Positions 48,342 through 59,269 of a DNA stretch of 64,000 nt are shown piece after piece; the first letter of the stretch is position 1, and every line of letters starts with the position of its first letter. The notes under the pieces were generated by a model that was not told the origin of the DNA, did no database searches, and saw only the letters and a list, made by a program, of their open reading frames with translations. The translations under genes and the position numbers were made by a program. Source of the DNA: Arabidopsis thaliana. Its lineage: Eukaryota; Streptophyta; Magnoliopsida; Brassicales; Brassicaceae. The stretch covers positions 4,216,101 to 4,280,100 of the forward strand of contig NC_003074.8 in assembly GCF_000001735.4 (NCBI RefSeq), in the 5' to 3' direction.

Positions 48342-50186
48342 TCACGACTCATGAGTAGACTCTAACCTCTTTAGAAGCTGGGTAACGACACCCCAGTTGA
48401 AACCCCGGTACTGAAGCCACCGGATGACTCTAGTTTTACGAGTTTCTGTAGGCAAGTCTCGACCTTGAAGCCACCGCTTTGATGCCTGGACATAAAGCTG
48501 GTCCACTGCTTCCTTGGACAGCCCGTGGTTTAGTTCTGCTTCTTCATCTCCTTCATTGCATTGGCGTTTCTCAAAAACCAGCTTTATGGCCGTCTCTGAG
48601 TCTTTGTTGCTTATGCCTTTCTTAAACAATGCCTGATCCACACACAAAATATTCACTTCTCCTTAGTAGTGAAAGATCAGACAAAATTATTATCTCACAG
48701 AAAAGATAAATGTGAATGGCAATTCTTACTTGTTTGATCCGCCTTGGTCCCCAACTTAAGGAAGACCATCTAGATCGAGTGAATGACTCCGCGTACAAGC
48801 TATCATTGACAAAACCTCTGAAACACACGAACAAAAAGTTGAAAGTGAGACATTTTCTTACTCGGTTTTTATATCAGTGGTAAAGCGGATAATGTTACAA
48901 GAAAAGTAACCTAGACCCTGCCTGATGCATCAAGGAAAACAAACACATGATGCCATGGATCTTGATTGAAAAGAAATCAAGAGGAACCTTACCGAATCTG
49001 GAAATCATCGATCACTTTGTCAACGACTTCAATAGGATATTTCTTTCCTATGAGCTTCTTCTTCAGGTCAGCTGCTGAATATGCTCTGGAGCAATGCCGA
49101 GCAGAATAAGATGATATGAAATCATACACACAGAGAAGAGTGAAGATGAAACAACTAAACCATTCTGCAACATTATAACAGAAGCTACAAAAACTCAAAG
49201 TTGCAAGCAAACCTTAAACCGAGATAGCGAATAGCCATGTGCTCTGCATCTTGCGTGGTTTTGCAGGCTTCTTTGCTACTCTTGGCCTGTTCAGCTTCCA
49301 AATGTAGTTTGATTTTATCATAAGCTTGTTTGTGTTGTCTCGTCGACTTATAGCCTGTAGATCTAACTTCGTTGCTGCTTTCATCATTAGAGTCATCACA
49401 AGAAACATCAGAGTACATATCAGCATCATTTTTATCCCGCAGATGAAAATCAGTATCCTCTCCAGTCTCTTTGATGTTAGCCTTCACTTTAGACCCCAAT
49501 ACACTATGATCCAATCTACTAGCATCTATACCCTTGTCCAAACTCATAAAACCTTCATCAGAGTCATCACAAGACACATTCGTGTAACTTCCAGTATCAT
49601 TTTCCTCTTGCAGATCCAAAAATGAGCCATCTCTAGCCTCTTTGCTGTTACCCTTAACTTGAAATCCCAACACACTATGATCCACTCTAGTAACATCAAA
49701 TTGCTGAGATGTCAAATCTTCAGTAATCTTCCGAGACTTCTTAGGAACATACTTTGTCAGACCTGATGAACAGTAATCCCGCTGCTCAGAACACAAGATT
49801 CTAGGTACAGAGTGTCTCTTCGCCCTACACAATATCAGAAGTGAAACACTTAGGATTAAAACAATCACCATGAAAGTAGAAGATCACATAACAAATACAA
49901 AACAATCAGTAACAAAAGTGAAGAAGATAGCCACTTAGAACTTCCTCAACAGCCAAATAATTAAATTCTCTCAAAGAGATAAAACTTTGAAGCATATGTA
50001 AAATTCAAATGTGACAATACAATGAAGATTTCAACGAAGAAGAAAAAAAAACAGATTTATGGGATTTTAGTTTGATTTCGGCGATTTTGTATTACGAATT
50101 GAACTAAAATTATAAACTAACCATGGAATACGGAAGAGGCGATGATGTTGAATGCCAATCGCTAACCGAAACCCTAGTTTCAGCAT
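48342..50186 (-). CDS. RecX-family protein, probably organellar
   Basis: RecX proteins of bacteria modulate RecA filaments; plant copies are nuclear-encoded and probably act with organelle RecA. The start is MLKLGFRLAIGIQHHRLFRI at 50186, a basic amphipathic leader fit for mitochondria or plastid. Five exons follow. The largest (about 49220-49825) codes a charged, Ser/Asp-rich region not found in bacterial RecX, containing two copies of a 57-residue unit. The RecX domain proper is at the C-terminus: AIRYLGLR then YSAADLKKKLIGKKYPIEVV, GFVNDSLYAESFTRSRW, SWGPRRIKQ, ALFKKGI and VIRWLQYRGFNWGVV. All three helical RecX repeats seem present. Confidence 0.9.
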
Positions 50187-50258
50187 TTCCCAATTGAAAT
50201 CTCCCAGCTCTTCTGGTACAAACCCTAGATAAGTTTGTTACAAACATTGGAAGTTTGT

Positions 50259-50305
50259 AGCTGCTAGAGTGCGCGTGAGACATTTAGCTGCTAGAGTGCG
50301 CGTGA
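50259..50305. repeat. Short direct repeat upstream of the RecX gene
   Basis: AGCTGCTAGAGTGCGCGTGA occurs at 50259-50278 and again at 50286-50305, 27 bp apart. It lies in the probable leader or promoter of the RecX gene. Confidence 0.85.
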
Positions 50306-50309
50306 CTCT

Positions 50310-50890
50310 TTGGGACCACCATTGCGGCGGGTGATAAGAGTAATTAGAGTTTATAATTAGAGTAATATTGTGTAGATTAGAAGAAAATTTGTATTTATTT
50401 ACTGATTTACTCTCATGAAACGAACCAATAAATTTATCTACAACAGAGGTTTCACCTAATTTTCTAACTACTGACCTATATCAAATCCTCTTTGGTTATA
50501 TGTGATCACTTGTTTTTCTAGTGGAAACAAAAATTTTAACTGTCATAAACAATGGATTTTAACCGTCAAAAATTTTAACCGTCATAAACACAGAAAAAAA
50601 TTATCAGACAAAAACAAAAACAAAAAATCTTTAATCAAATTATAGTGGATTTTCTTAAAACGAAAAAAAAAATGGAAACTGATATCTCAAAAAGATCTCT
50701 TAGAAATAATTTTACCCTTATCTTTTATGTAATTTTAATTTTTAAAAGATAATAAATGGAAATTAATCAGATTAAAAGAAAAAGTCAAAGAAATCCCATT
50801 AAAATTTAGGGACCGACAAAGAGTCTCTCTACTATAAATATATGAGTTTATTCAGCCTAAACCCTAAAATCATTCATCGATTCAATTTCT
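50310..50890. other. Divergent promoter region, RecX to RING gene
   Basis: AT-rich. AAAATTTTAAC(T/C)GTCATAAAC recurs near 50529 and 50573. A TATA box for the RING gene is at 50832-50843 (CTATAAATATAT), about 130 bp upstream of its start codon. Confidence 0.6.
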
Positions 50891-50974
50891 TTTTCAAGTG
50901 ACCACAACTACAAAGAGAAAGAAAAAAAATCAGAAGCCACCAGATTTGATTGTTTTTGTTTTTGGTTTGTAATC

Positions 50975-51952
50975 ATGTTTACAGTTCTACGCGTGGATTT
51001 CAGTCACAAAATCAAAGACGATCCTAAACCAGAAGAAGCGGGCATAATTATAGTCAATGCAATGATCTACCGTGAAACTGATACCTTGACTTTGACGACG
51101 TCGTCGTCTGCCGACGAACTCATCAGCGATGATGGCAACGAGTGTCAAATCAAAATGGATTTGATTAATATCTTGAAGGTAGCAGGGCTCAGCGACTACG
51201 ATACTGCACATATGATGTATCACTTTATTCCCCATGTTGCTGAAATAATGTCTTCCCCAAGTGAAGGGTATTCTCCAGGGTCTGCTTTAGAAGTGTCGTG
51301 GTGTCTTCTTCTTCTCGATGTGAGTCATATTGAGGCAGCGGTTAAAGTCTCGTTAGATTACGAAATCAAACAGGATCCTGAACCAAAAGATTCCGGCGGC
51401 ACAATCAGAGTCAATGCAGTGATCAAGAATGAAAATGATATCTTGACTTTCACGACTTTGACGTTTGTCAACGAATTCCTCAACCAAGATTTTTGTCTCG
51501 TAGACTGGTGTAATTTCATGAAGGAAGCAGGGATCAGCGACCAAAATATTCCAGTTGTGATTTATCATATTTTATATGTTATTAAAATAACTTCTTCTGC
51601 AAGTAATGGGCATTCTCCCGGGTGTGCTTTACAAGTGTCGTTGTATCTTTTTCCTCACGACGAGACTGATATCGAAGAAGCAGTTCAAGTCTCGTTTGAC
51701 GAGACCACTAATTTCTGTTTGGGACCCGCAAGCAAACTCGTGGTCAAGTCCTTAACCAGGAAAATATATGACAAGATTAATTATACAGGCGAAAGATGCA
51801 CAATTTGTTTGGAAGAGTTTAACGCTGGAGGAATACTTGTGGCTTTACCTTGTGGACATGACTTTGACGATGAGTGTGCCGTAAAGTGGTTTGAGACCAA
51901 TCACTTTTGTCCATTGTGTCGTTACGAGTTGCCACGCGAAGAAGATCAATGA
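50975..51952 (+). CDS. RING-finger protein with internal duplication (putative E3 ubiquitin ligase)
   Basis: Single-exon protein of 325 residues. Residues about 1-120 and 122-240 are two copies of one unknown domain; shared positions include the starts VDFSHKIKDDPKPEEAG and VSLDYEIKQDPEPKDSGG, then (I/F)(L/M)K.AG(L/I)SD and SP.....L.VS. The C-terminus (about 272-318) is a RING: ERCTICLEEFNAGG, LPCGHDFDDECAVKWF and CPLCRYELP. The fifth metal ligand, normally His or Cys, is Asp (CGHDFDDEC), which fits the RING-D variant described in Arabidopsis. A RING of this type usually recruits an E2 enzyme. The N-terminal repeats have no name known to me and may bind substrate. Confidence 0.9.
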   Translation: MFTVLRVDFSHKIKDDPKPEEAGIIIVNAMIYRETDTLTLTTSSSADELISDDGNECQIKMDLINILKVAGLSDYDTAHMMYHFIPHVAEIMSSPSEGYSPGSALEVSWCLLLLDVSHIEAAVKVSLDYEIKQDPEPKDSGGTIRVNAVIKNENDILTFTTLTFVNEFLNQDFCLVDWCNFMKEAGISDQNIPVVIYHILYVIKITSSASNGHSPGCALQVSLYLFPHDETDIEEAVQVSFDETTNFCLGPASKLVVKSLTRKIYDKINYTGERCTICLEEFNAGGILVALPCGHDFDDECAVKWFETNHFCPLCRYELPREEDQ

Positions 51953-51959
51953 TGAACTA

Positions 51960-52460
51960 GGTTTCTTAAATATATGATAGAACAATTTACGAGATTTTTC
52001 TAGTTTTTTTTTACAGAATATTGCGAGATTTTCTGGTTTTTTTTAATCCTTCTACAACAAAGGCTAGTGTTAACCGGCAACATATTCTTTAGATAATTTT
52101 TGTAATCCTTAATGCTTCGGACTAGAAATTAACAAAGTTCGTTTTTTTGTTGCTAAAGCCATATCAACATAACAAACCGGAATATAGGAACGAGTCCAAA
52201 CTAATCTCATAGAGTAACTAGAGATGGTCGGAAAAAACAGTCCATCAATTTTAACTAGTTTCAACCTTATATTTTGTTCTCCAAAACGCATCAAAATTCA
52301 ATATTTTCAATTCAAGAAAAACCGAATTCACGTTTTGTCACATGCATGACAAATTATCAATTACCGCTGGTTGCGCTAACCAGAAACATATCCATCACAG
52401 ATATTACAATATGAAATTAAGGAAAAATACAAAGGTTATGCTAAATAATTAACTACCTGA
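51960..52460. other. Convergent 3' spacer, RING to DUF868
   Basis: 3' flanks of both genes. No gene, RNA or defined repeat is seen. Confidence 0.5.
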
Positions 52461-52465
52461 CAAAA

Positions 52466-53335
52466 CTAATTTTTTTGACATGGAAATTCTAGTTCTTTGA
52501 CGGCATATAGGACATGACAATACTTGGGCGACGAATCGTCATCTTCCACATCATGATCCTCACCTTCACCATCACCATAGCCACCATTAAAACTAAGACA
52601 TTTAGATTCAAATCCAGCTTTAGGCTTGAAAACAAACAACCCACTAGACGAACCAGAGGGTTCAAACAGCCAATCATGAACGTCCCAAAAGATCTCCAAA
52701 GAAACACCATCACTCACAGTCACAACCTCATTCCCTCTAAATCTCCAATTCAAATTCATGATCCTAATCGCCGGCACACCGTCCACCGTGATCCACATCT
52801 CTGGATCGCTAGGACCCGACAGAGATGTTTCGATCACCACCTCATTCTCCCGCCTCGACTCCCCACCGCCAAACGCCGTCCGCGTGTAGAAAACGCGTTT
52901 CCCGTGGACGTGTTCTTGCTTGGAGACCAAGGCAGCTTCTGTAGCTGAAGGGTTCTTCTTCGTCCTCTTTAAAGCTTCGTTCCTTAAATCCCCGATCGTT
53001 AAAACGGTTGCGTTTTGGGATACGAGAGAGACGTAGAAGCCAGAGGAAGGTTCAGGGAAGTTCGAGAATTTGGCTTGACGAAAATCCCAGTATACGTCGA
53101 CTCTAGTTCCGTTAGCTTCTAAGCTCTTGAGACCCTTTTTGGCCCAAAACGAAGAACCTGAAAGATCTATCTTCACCGGTTGATGATGATTCTGTTGCTC
53201 GTCTTTGACGTTCTCGATTTTGATGGTTAAAGAATGTGAGGAGGTGGTTTTAGACCAAGTGACGTCTACGTTTTGTGGTGTTTTGGCGATTTCAACTACG
53301 TAGATTAACGAGACAGAGCTGGATTGATTAAACAT
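52466..53335 (-). CDS. DUF868 plant protein
   Basis: Single-exon gene of 289 residues. The family is plant-specific and uncharacterised; some database names call members kinesin-like, which the sequence does not support, as no motor motif is present. Typical blocks seen are VDVTWSKTTSSHSLTIKIEN, VDVYWDFRQAKFSNFPEPSS, FYVSLVSQNATVLTIGDLR, ETSLSGPSDPEMWITVDGVP and VEIFWDVHDWLF-type (here LEIFWDVHDWLFEPSGSSSG). The C-terminus has a long acidic run (about 262-275). The start at 53335 gives a shorter N-terminus than many family members, but no in-frame Met lies further upstream. Confidence 0.88.
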   Translation of the reverse strand: MFNQSSSVSLIYVVEIAKTPQNVDVTWSKTTSSHSLTIKIENVKDEQQNHHQPVKIDLSGSSFWAKKGLKSLEANGTRVDVYWDFRQAKFSNFPEPSSGFYVSLVSQNATVLTIGDLRNEALKRTKKNPSATEAALVSKQEHVHGKRVFYTRTAFGGGESRRENEVVIETSLSGPSDPEMWITVDGVPAIRIMNLNWRFRGNEVVTVSDGVSLEIFWDVHDWLFEPSGSSSGLFVFKPKAGFESKCLSFNGGYGDGEGEDHDVEDDDSSPKYCHVLYAVKELEFPCQKN

Positions 53336-53399
53336 TTCTCGTACGTTGTGTTGTTTCTTGAAATCTTTATCGGTCTGAACGAGGTATGAACAAAACCCA

Positions 53400-53880
53400 C
53401 AGGCTTGGCCTCAGGTTTTTGATTGTCATCTGGAGATTTAAGAACTCTGAATTGTTCTCAAGAGAAAATTTGATGACCTTAATTTGTTTGGTGAAACGAA
53501 CTAATGAAACCGAAGGTTTTTGTTTGTTTGTGATTTACTAAGAATAGATTGCTTCTAAGTTTGGATCTTCATGACTCAGACCCATAATTGTGACCTTACC
53601 TATCTTTAGTAGCCCAATCAGAGCTTGGTAAATTAATTTCAACGAGCAATGTAGAAGAATAATATCTTCAATCGTTACATGTTGTTATGTCTTTTTCATT
53701 TTTTAATTTCGGTTTACATAGTTGTAAATAAGGTCATACATACCTAATGAATAAAAGGGCCAAAGTTTGACAAAACTTTTATGGGCTTTATAAACCCAAT
53801 TGGTAATATAAATAGAGATTGTGAAACGATGTCGTTTTTGTCCGGCTACATAGATAAACCCTAAGCTTAAAACCTTCATA
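53400..53880. other. Divergent spacer, DUF868 to PNO1
   Basis: Contains the promoter of PNO1 with TGGGCTTTATAAACCC near 53783-53798 and the telo box listed separately. Nothing else is recognised. Confidence 0.55.
53856..53864 (+). promoter_or_regulatory. Telo box of the PNO1 gene
   Basis: AAACCCTAA lies about 30 bp downstream of a TGTCGTTTTTG stretch, near the start of the leader. Telo boxes combined with site II elements mark plant ribosome-biogenesis genes, matching the encoded product. Confidence 0.7.
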
Positions 53881-54322
53881 AAACAAAAAACATCCTCCGA
53901 AGCAGCTACTCCTCCTCAGTTGTTGTTCCGCCGTCCCGCCATCAGATCCCAATCAAAGATTTAGGTATTCTCCAATTTCAATAATATGTTTTGAATTCCC
54001 CAAAATTTTTGATCGATTTCTCTCTTGAAATCTCTCTACGAGCTCAATTAGTCGGATGTTTTTAATTTCATATATCTGTGTAACGATTCGAGTTTTATCT
54101 ATTTGGTTGTGTTTATTCTTCTTTACAATTTTTATCTTCAGATTACTAGTTGTAGCTCAATTACTAGTATTTAAGGTATCAAATCTGATCTAGCTTTATC
54201 TGTGCGAATTTGATTGATAGCCAGTGATTCATTAGAAACTCATGAATTTCAGATTTAAGAGTGTAATTCATACTTTGGATAATTTATGTATTGCTTGTAG
54301 GTAATAATTTACCATAGAAGAA

Positions 54323-54970
54323 ATGGCAGAGTCTACTCAGATGGAAGTTGAGACAGCAACAGAAGGAACTGTGCCATTGCCGCCTAAACCAACCTTCAAG
54401 CCTTTGAAAGCTCATGAAATGTCTGATGGTAAAGTCCAGTTCAGGAAAATAGCTGTACCACCAAACCGATACTCGCCTCTCAAGAAAGCATGGTTGGATA
54501 TCTACACACCCATTTACGATCAGATGAAGGTTGACATAAGGATGAATCTCAAAGCCCGCAAAGTCGAGCTTAAAACCCGAGCTGACACTCCCGACATCAG
54601 TAATCTTCAGAAGTCTGCGGATTTTGTACACGCTTTCATGCTTGGTTTTGATATCCCTGATGCTATCTCTCTTTTGAGAATGGACGAGCTTTATGTTGAG
54701 TCTTTTGAGATCAAGGATGTGAAGACTCTTAAAGGTGAGCATTTGTCTAGAGCCATTGGTAGGTTGTCTGGTAAAGGAGGGAAGACAAAGTTTGCTATTG
54801 AGAACTCGACCAAGACGAGGATTGTGATTGCAGACACTAGGATTCATATTTTGGGAGCTTTCTCTAATATTAAAGTCGCAAGGAGTTCACTTTGCAGTCT
54901 TATTATGGGATCTCCTGCTGGGAAAGTTTACTCTAAGCTCAGATCTGTCTCTGCTAGATTGAACGAATAG
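54323..54970 (+). CDS. PNO1: PNO1/Dim2 (KH-domain 40S ribosome assembly factor)
   Basis: KH-domain protein that accompanies the 18S rRNA precursor and the Nob1 nuclease during 40S subunit maturation in nucleolus and cytoplasm. The coding region is one exon of 215 residues, with an intron in the leader (about 53966-54300, ending TTGTAG). The N-terminal ~50 residues are acidic and Pro-rich. The rest is the Dim2 fold: an inactive first KH-like domain (residues about 60-125) and a second KH (about 130-205) with the helix GRLSGKGGKTKFAIENSTKT in place of GxxG, and the C-terminal SLIMGSPAGKVYSKLR. Length agrees with other plant PNO1. Confidence 0.95.
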   Translation: MAESTQMEVETATEGTVPLPPKPTFKPLKAHEMSDGKVQFRKIAVPPNRYSPLKKAWLDIYTPIYDQMKVDIRMNLKARKVELKTRADTPDISNLQKSADFVHAFMLGFDIPDAISLLRMDELYVESFEIKDVKTLKGEHLSRAIGRLSGKGGKTKFAIENSTKTRIVIADTRIHILGAFSNIKVARSSLCSLIMGSPAGKVYSKLRSVSARLNE

Positions 54971-54989
54971 TTTTGAATGGCGAAATTTT

Positions 54990-55385
54990 GAAACATTAAC
55001 TTGCTTTTGTTCGGAGTGATCTTTGTAATGAAATTTTGAAGAAACAAATGTTATGGTGTTCTTTATAAAATTTGTTATGGGATGAAAATTGTTATTTGAA
55101 TGCTGCTGCTGCTATGGATTCTTTTGAAGGTAAGACAAATCGAGTAGTTGAAGTAAAAGAAATAAGAACACTTGCATTGCATTTCTATAAACCCTTAAGT
55201 CTGCTTATTCGACAGCATAAACAACTTGGAATGGTGACGTAAAGACATGTTCTTGCAGTTACCATCTTGAGCTATAAAATACAAAAAAAAAAAAAAAAAA
55301 AGAGAGAAAAAGAAGTTGAATGTAACGAGTCTCTTTAAAATCACAATTTGTTGGCCTACTTTGGGTATATGGGGCCAGATTAATT
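54990..55385. other. Convergent spacer, PNO1 to DDI1
   Basis: 3' UTRs of the two genes and an A-rich run at about 55284-55301. Nothing else is recognised. Confidence 0.55.
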
Positions 55386-55391
55386 TAATCC

Positions 55392-58248
55392 TTAGCCGCC
55401 AAAGAGAAACCCAGCAGCTTGTTCTTCGTTTCCTTCAAACAATTTGAGAGCTTGTATCACTGAATCGCGGGAGAACCCTAGTTCCACAAGCTTTGCAATC
55501 TTGGCTTCAAATTCAGGTCCCTGTGGATTATGTGATGAAATTGATTAATGGAGACTGAAAAAGAATCAAAAGATGTGAGACTAAAACCTTAAACATAGTT
55601 TTTTTACCTCTGATGTGTTCTGCCTTTTCGGTTGTTGGCTTGTTGGGTTTGCAACAGTGTTATTCTTCTTCTCTGTGAACCCAGAAGGAACCTATGGGAC
55701 CAAAAGTTTTTGATCATAACAAATTGTTTTGAAATTTAGTTCATCAGAACCATAGAAGACAGTATGCAAAACTTCTTACCGTTGCTCCAGAGCTAGATGC
55801 ATCATTTGGAACACGCTCTTCATCCAGAAATCGGGACGGGATGTCTTTCTCTGAGAAAGTATGGTTTTTGTCAGGTTAATTGAAAACAAAGACAACGAAT
55901 TTAAAATCACTCATAGTTATCAAGATTGAGAAGGTAGTAGAGAACTAACCTTGCAAAAAGGGAACCGAGACCTCTCCTCCTCCAACAGTCATGACGTTTT
56001 CCTTCAAATCTATAGTGCACTACACACAGAAAGAAAAAGAGTCTCAGTTTTATATTTGGTTGGAACAGATCCAATAAATTCAGTCAAAATATGGAAATGT
56101 TACCTGATGCTTACGCAGCATATCCAGGCCAAACAGAAATTCCATGTTAGGTGAGTCCAGCACCACGAATGAACAAGGGTAAAAGTTGTTTCCAATCTGC
56201 AAAGTTCGAGATTTTCAGTTTCTTATGCAAAGAATAATGAAACAGAAAAGCAAAGGTGAAAACCTTGTCAGAAAAAGATTGACGGTGTTTACCTTGATAG
56301 GAGCAACATGAATGCGGCCCAATATCTCTGTTTGGCCAACACCATGGGCAATACCTTTGTAGCGTTGGTCCATAAGTCTCAGCAATCTGAAAGTAAGTAG
56401 TCATCAAGACTTGTGAAATTTTCCATCATTCTATGTTACAAGAAGGACCAGAAGATATAAACATGGAAGTTACCCGCATCTCTCAGCACAACTCTTGGAT
56501 ATAATTGTCGACTGTGCACCACTATCAACGAAAGCCTGGAGATGGTGTAAATATAGGTTTAGAACAAAAAAGATGATCTAAGGAGTGCTCGATAACGCCT
56601 CTAAGCGCACTGAGAGACCAAGAAAAATTGAGAACAGATAGTAAGGTGAAACGAGGTTATAATCTGGTTGCAAAATTCTACCTTCAAAGGTACGCCGTTG
56701 ACCTCCATATCCACATAGAGCATTATCTAAGGAAGTGATAAAAACAAAAGAAATCAAGACTTTATACAAAAAAAGGTTAAGGAATTTCAGAAGCATAAAC
56801 TAAAACACAAGCATACATACCACCCGAGCAAAACCTTCAGGATTATGTTCAAGGGCAGCTTCCCAGTTCTCATCAATTCCTTTCTGTTCAAATATATCAA
56901 TCAAGATAGTACCAAAAGTCAGAAATGACACGAAAAGGTAACAATCAAATTAGGAGAACATAAGAAACTAACCAAAGTGAAAGATTGCATCCAGGAATCA
57001 CAAAAGAGTTATTTGCCACTAAAGTAATACAAGAGTCCAGTACATGTAACATAAGTAAGAACAATTAACCTGACGAATTGCAGCTTCAATTTTCCTCTGT
57101 GCTTCAACATCAAAAGGATCTGCATACAGAAGGGCCTGCAAGGAGGGAAATACACAAGCAGGGTTATTTGTAGTGGTAGATGTAACTTAATGTGTGGAAA
57201 AAAGAGAAGCTAGTAACTCTTTCAAAGCCAGTTATCCTGAAAATCAGTTTTATTTTGAAGTAAGGCTTACAAGTTCCTCTTCCTTCTGACGCTGTAAAAC
57301 AGATCGCTGACGATGCCGTGCACGCAAAACATCCTGTAACTTATTTAAATCGCTTCCAGAAATCACTTGTGCAAGCTCAGGATCATTCTACAATTCACAA
57401 CATCAAAAGCCAAGGCAACAGAGTCATAAAACGAAGTCCAAGAAGAATTTCGTAGTTCTAGTTACTATAAATTCAGACCTGAAATAACTGTCCCATAAGA
57501 TTAGAATCCCCACGAATGTGTTGTTGAAAGGCTGCAGGGTTCAAAGCTGACCCATCAGGATTCATGCCCAAATCATTCCCCGCCGCACTAGTGGCACTAC
57601 TGAAGAAGAGCAAGCAAATGAGACAAACAAAGAATCATGTTCACAAACAGCAATTGCAAAATTTCAAAATAGAGAAGCAAGAGGAAATCAATCCAACGTA
57701 CCCAGATGAGGCATTGGAAACCATCATCATCAATAAATCATCATCCTTAACACCCAAGGCACTCAATTTATCGGAATTTCCCATCTCGTTTCCATTATAC
57801 AACAGCTGCTGCTGCTGAATCGGAACATTGGACTGCTCATTGATTAAAAGGAAAACAAGGAAACTTTAAGTCCCAAAAACCCTAAACCCCAGATTTCAGC
57901 AGAAGTCTTTAATTTCTCAGTAGCAAGAGACACAATTCCAAATATAAATAGACAAAAGAGATCTGAAAACTCTTACCTCAACCTCGAGCAAGGCTTTAAC
58001 ATTCTCAACCTACAGGAATATAGCACTAAGGATCAGCAAAATCGAAACTTTCGAAAACGTCGAGTAATAAGTGCTAAAGTAGTGAAACCCAAGAACCTCC
58101 ATCGATTAATTCGACAAGTACATTGTGATTAAGAACCCGAAGAAACAGGAAAGTTAGGGTTTTCCGGGGAAAAGAAACTTACAGTCTCCTGAGAATCGAC
58201 ATCGAGAGTGATGATTTGTTCACCGGCGGTCATGACAGTGATCCTCAT
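55392..58248 (-). CDS. DDI1: DNA-damage-inducible protein 1 (DDI1), ubiquitin-proteasome shuttle
   Basis: Brings ubiquitinated proteins to the proteasome and, in other organisms, cleaves some directly. The multi-exon gene starts MRITVMTAGEQIITLDVDSQ at 58248, a ubiquitin-like domain continuing through VKALLEVE. The central aspartic-protease domain, of the dimeric pepsin-like fold that host DDI1 shares with some viral enzymes, has its catalytic loop FVDSGAQSTIISKSCAERC at about 56480-56540. The C-terminus is a UBA domain: KLVELGFSRDSVIQALKLFE then GNEEQAAGFLFGG. All three domains are present with the active-site Asp intact, so it looks functional. It is an ordinary host gene, not a viral remnant. 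Confidence 0.94.
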
Positions 58249-58289
58249 CTTCGTAATCGTCGACTGTTTGGTTTCCGGGGTCTCCTCTG

Positions 58290-58828
58290 TGACTTGTTTT
58301 GGTCAATTTTATAAATCAGAATCTCTGTGACTTCCTTAGATGGCTTTACTTCAGGTTTTATGTTAACTCTGGCTTATAAGAAAAGCCAAACCACCTTAAA
58401 CCCGCCTTTCGACCCAGAAGCTTCCACCGATATTGGTCTTCAAATCCCGAAACTACCCCGTATTGGTTAAATCCCGAAACTACCCCTGAATCTTTTTAAA
58501 TCCCGACCGTTTCCTCATAAGTTAATTGTACTTTACTAATCAACCTTTGTTTTGACTTTTGAACAGTAATTAACCTTATTGTTTGTTGGTTCTTAAAGGA
58601 TATAGACTTAAGATTTAACTTTATACTTTAGTTTAAACAAATCAGTATAAAAAGGTCAATGTGTCATGAATCAATTGAACATCAATTCTTATGTCATTAG
58701 GAAGAGGTAAAGTCATAACGAACGAGAATATTACCTTTTTCATATAGATAGATAAGAATATAGCTTATTTTCTTTTTAGTATCGCTTATGGAAATTTTCT
58801 AATGGAATTAGGCATTTTTTTCTATTGT
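58290..58828. other. DDI1 promoter and left flank of the Helitron
   Basis: Contains a short direct repeat (AAATCCCGAAACTACCCC at about 58442-58459 and 58468-58486). No gene is seen. The region ends at the Helitron 3' terminus. Confidence 0.6.
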
Positions 58829-58830
58829 TA

Positions 58831-58870
58831 CTAGATTTTAACCCGCGGTATACCGCGGATCTATTTTTTA
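58831..58870 (-). repeat. Helitron 3' terminal hairpin and CTAG end
   Basis: The inverted motif CCGCGGTATACCGCGG (58845-58860) forms a hairpin with a GTATAC centre. The terminal CTAG is at 58834-58831 on the minus strand, then T of the host. This sequence class is shared by Arabidopsis ATREP/Helitron families. Confidence 0.85.
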
Positions 58871-59269
58871 TTTTAGTGTTGAAACTAATTACTTTCGTAA
58901 TATATAATTCACAGTCTTATAATTATTTGTTATTTTTTATATTTTTTATATTTTGTATATTTAGGTATATTATTTAGTATGTTTATACAAAGGAAATTTG
59001 ATTATTTTTTTGTATCTATATAAATTTAGAAATTAAGTAAGTATACAGTTTATAAATTATGTCTTTGTATATCTATATATAGATTTTGTCTTCCTTTTTT
59101 CATTAGTCTTGTAATTTAACAAAAACAATAATTTAAAGTTACTGTAAATGTTGTTTTTATTTTTGTTTTTCAGGTTTAATATTGAAATCTATATATCAAG
59201 ATTTAGCAAACAATATTTTTTAGTGAGTACCAAATTGTAAAAATGTTGCTTCAAAATACAACTCATATT

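Noticed and set aside
56470-56545. Aspartic-protease catalytic loop suggesting a retroviral-type element
   Set aside because: It lies between a ubiquitin-like and a UBA domain in one intact host gene, which is the normal DDI1 layout.
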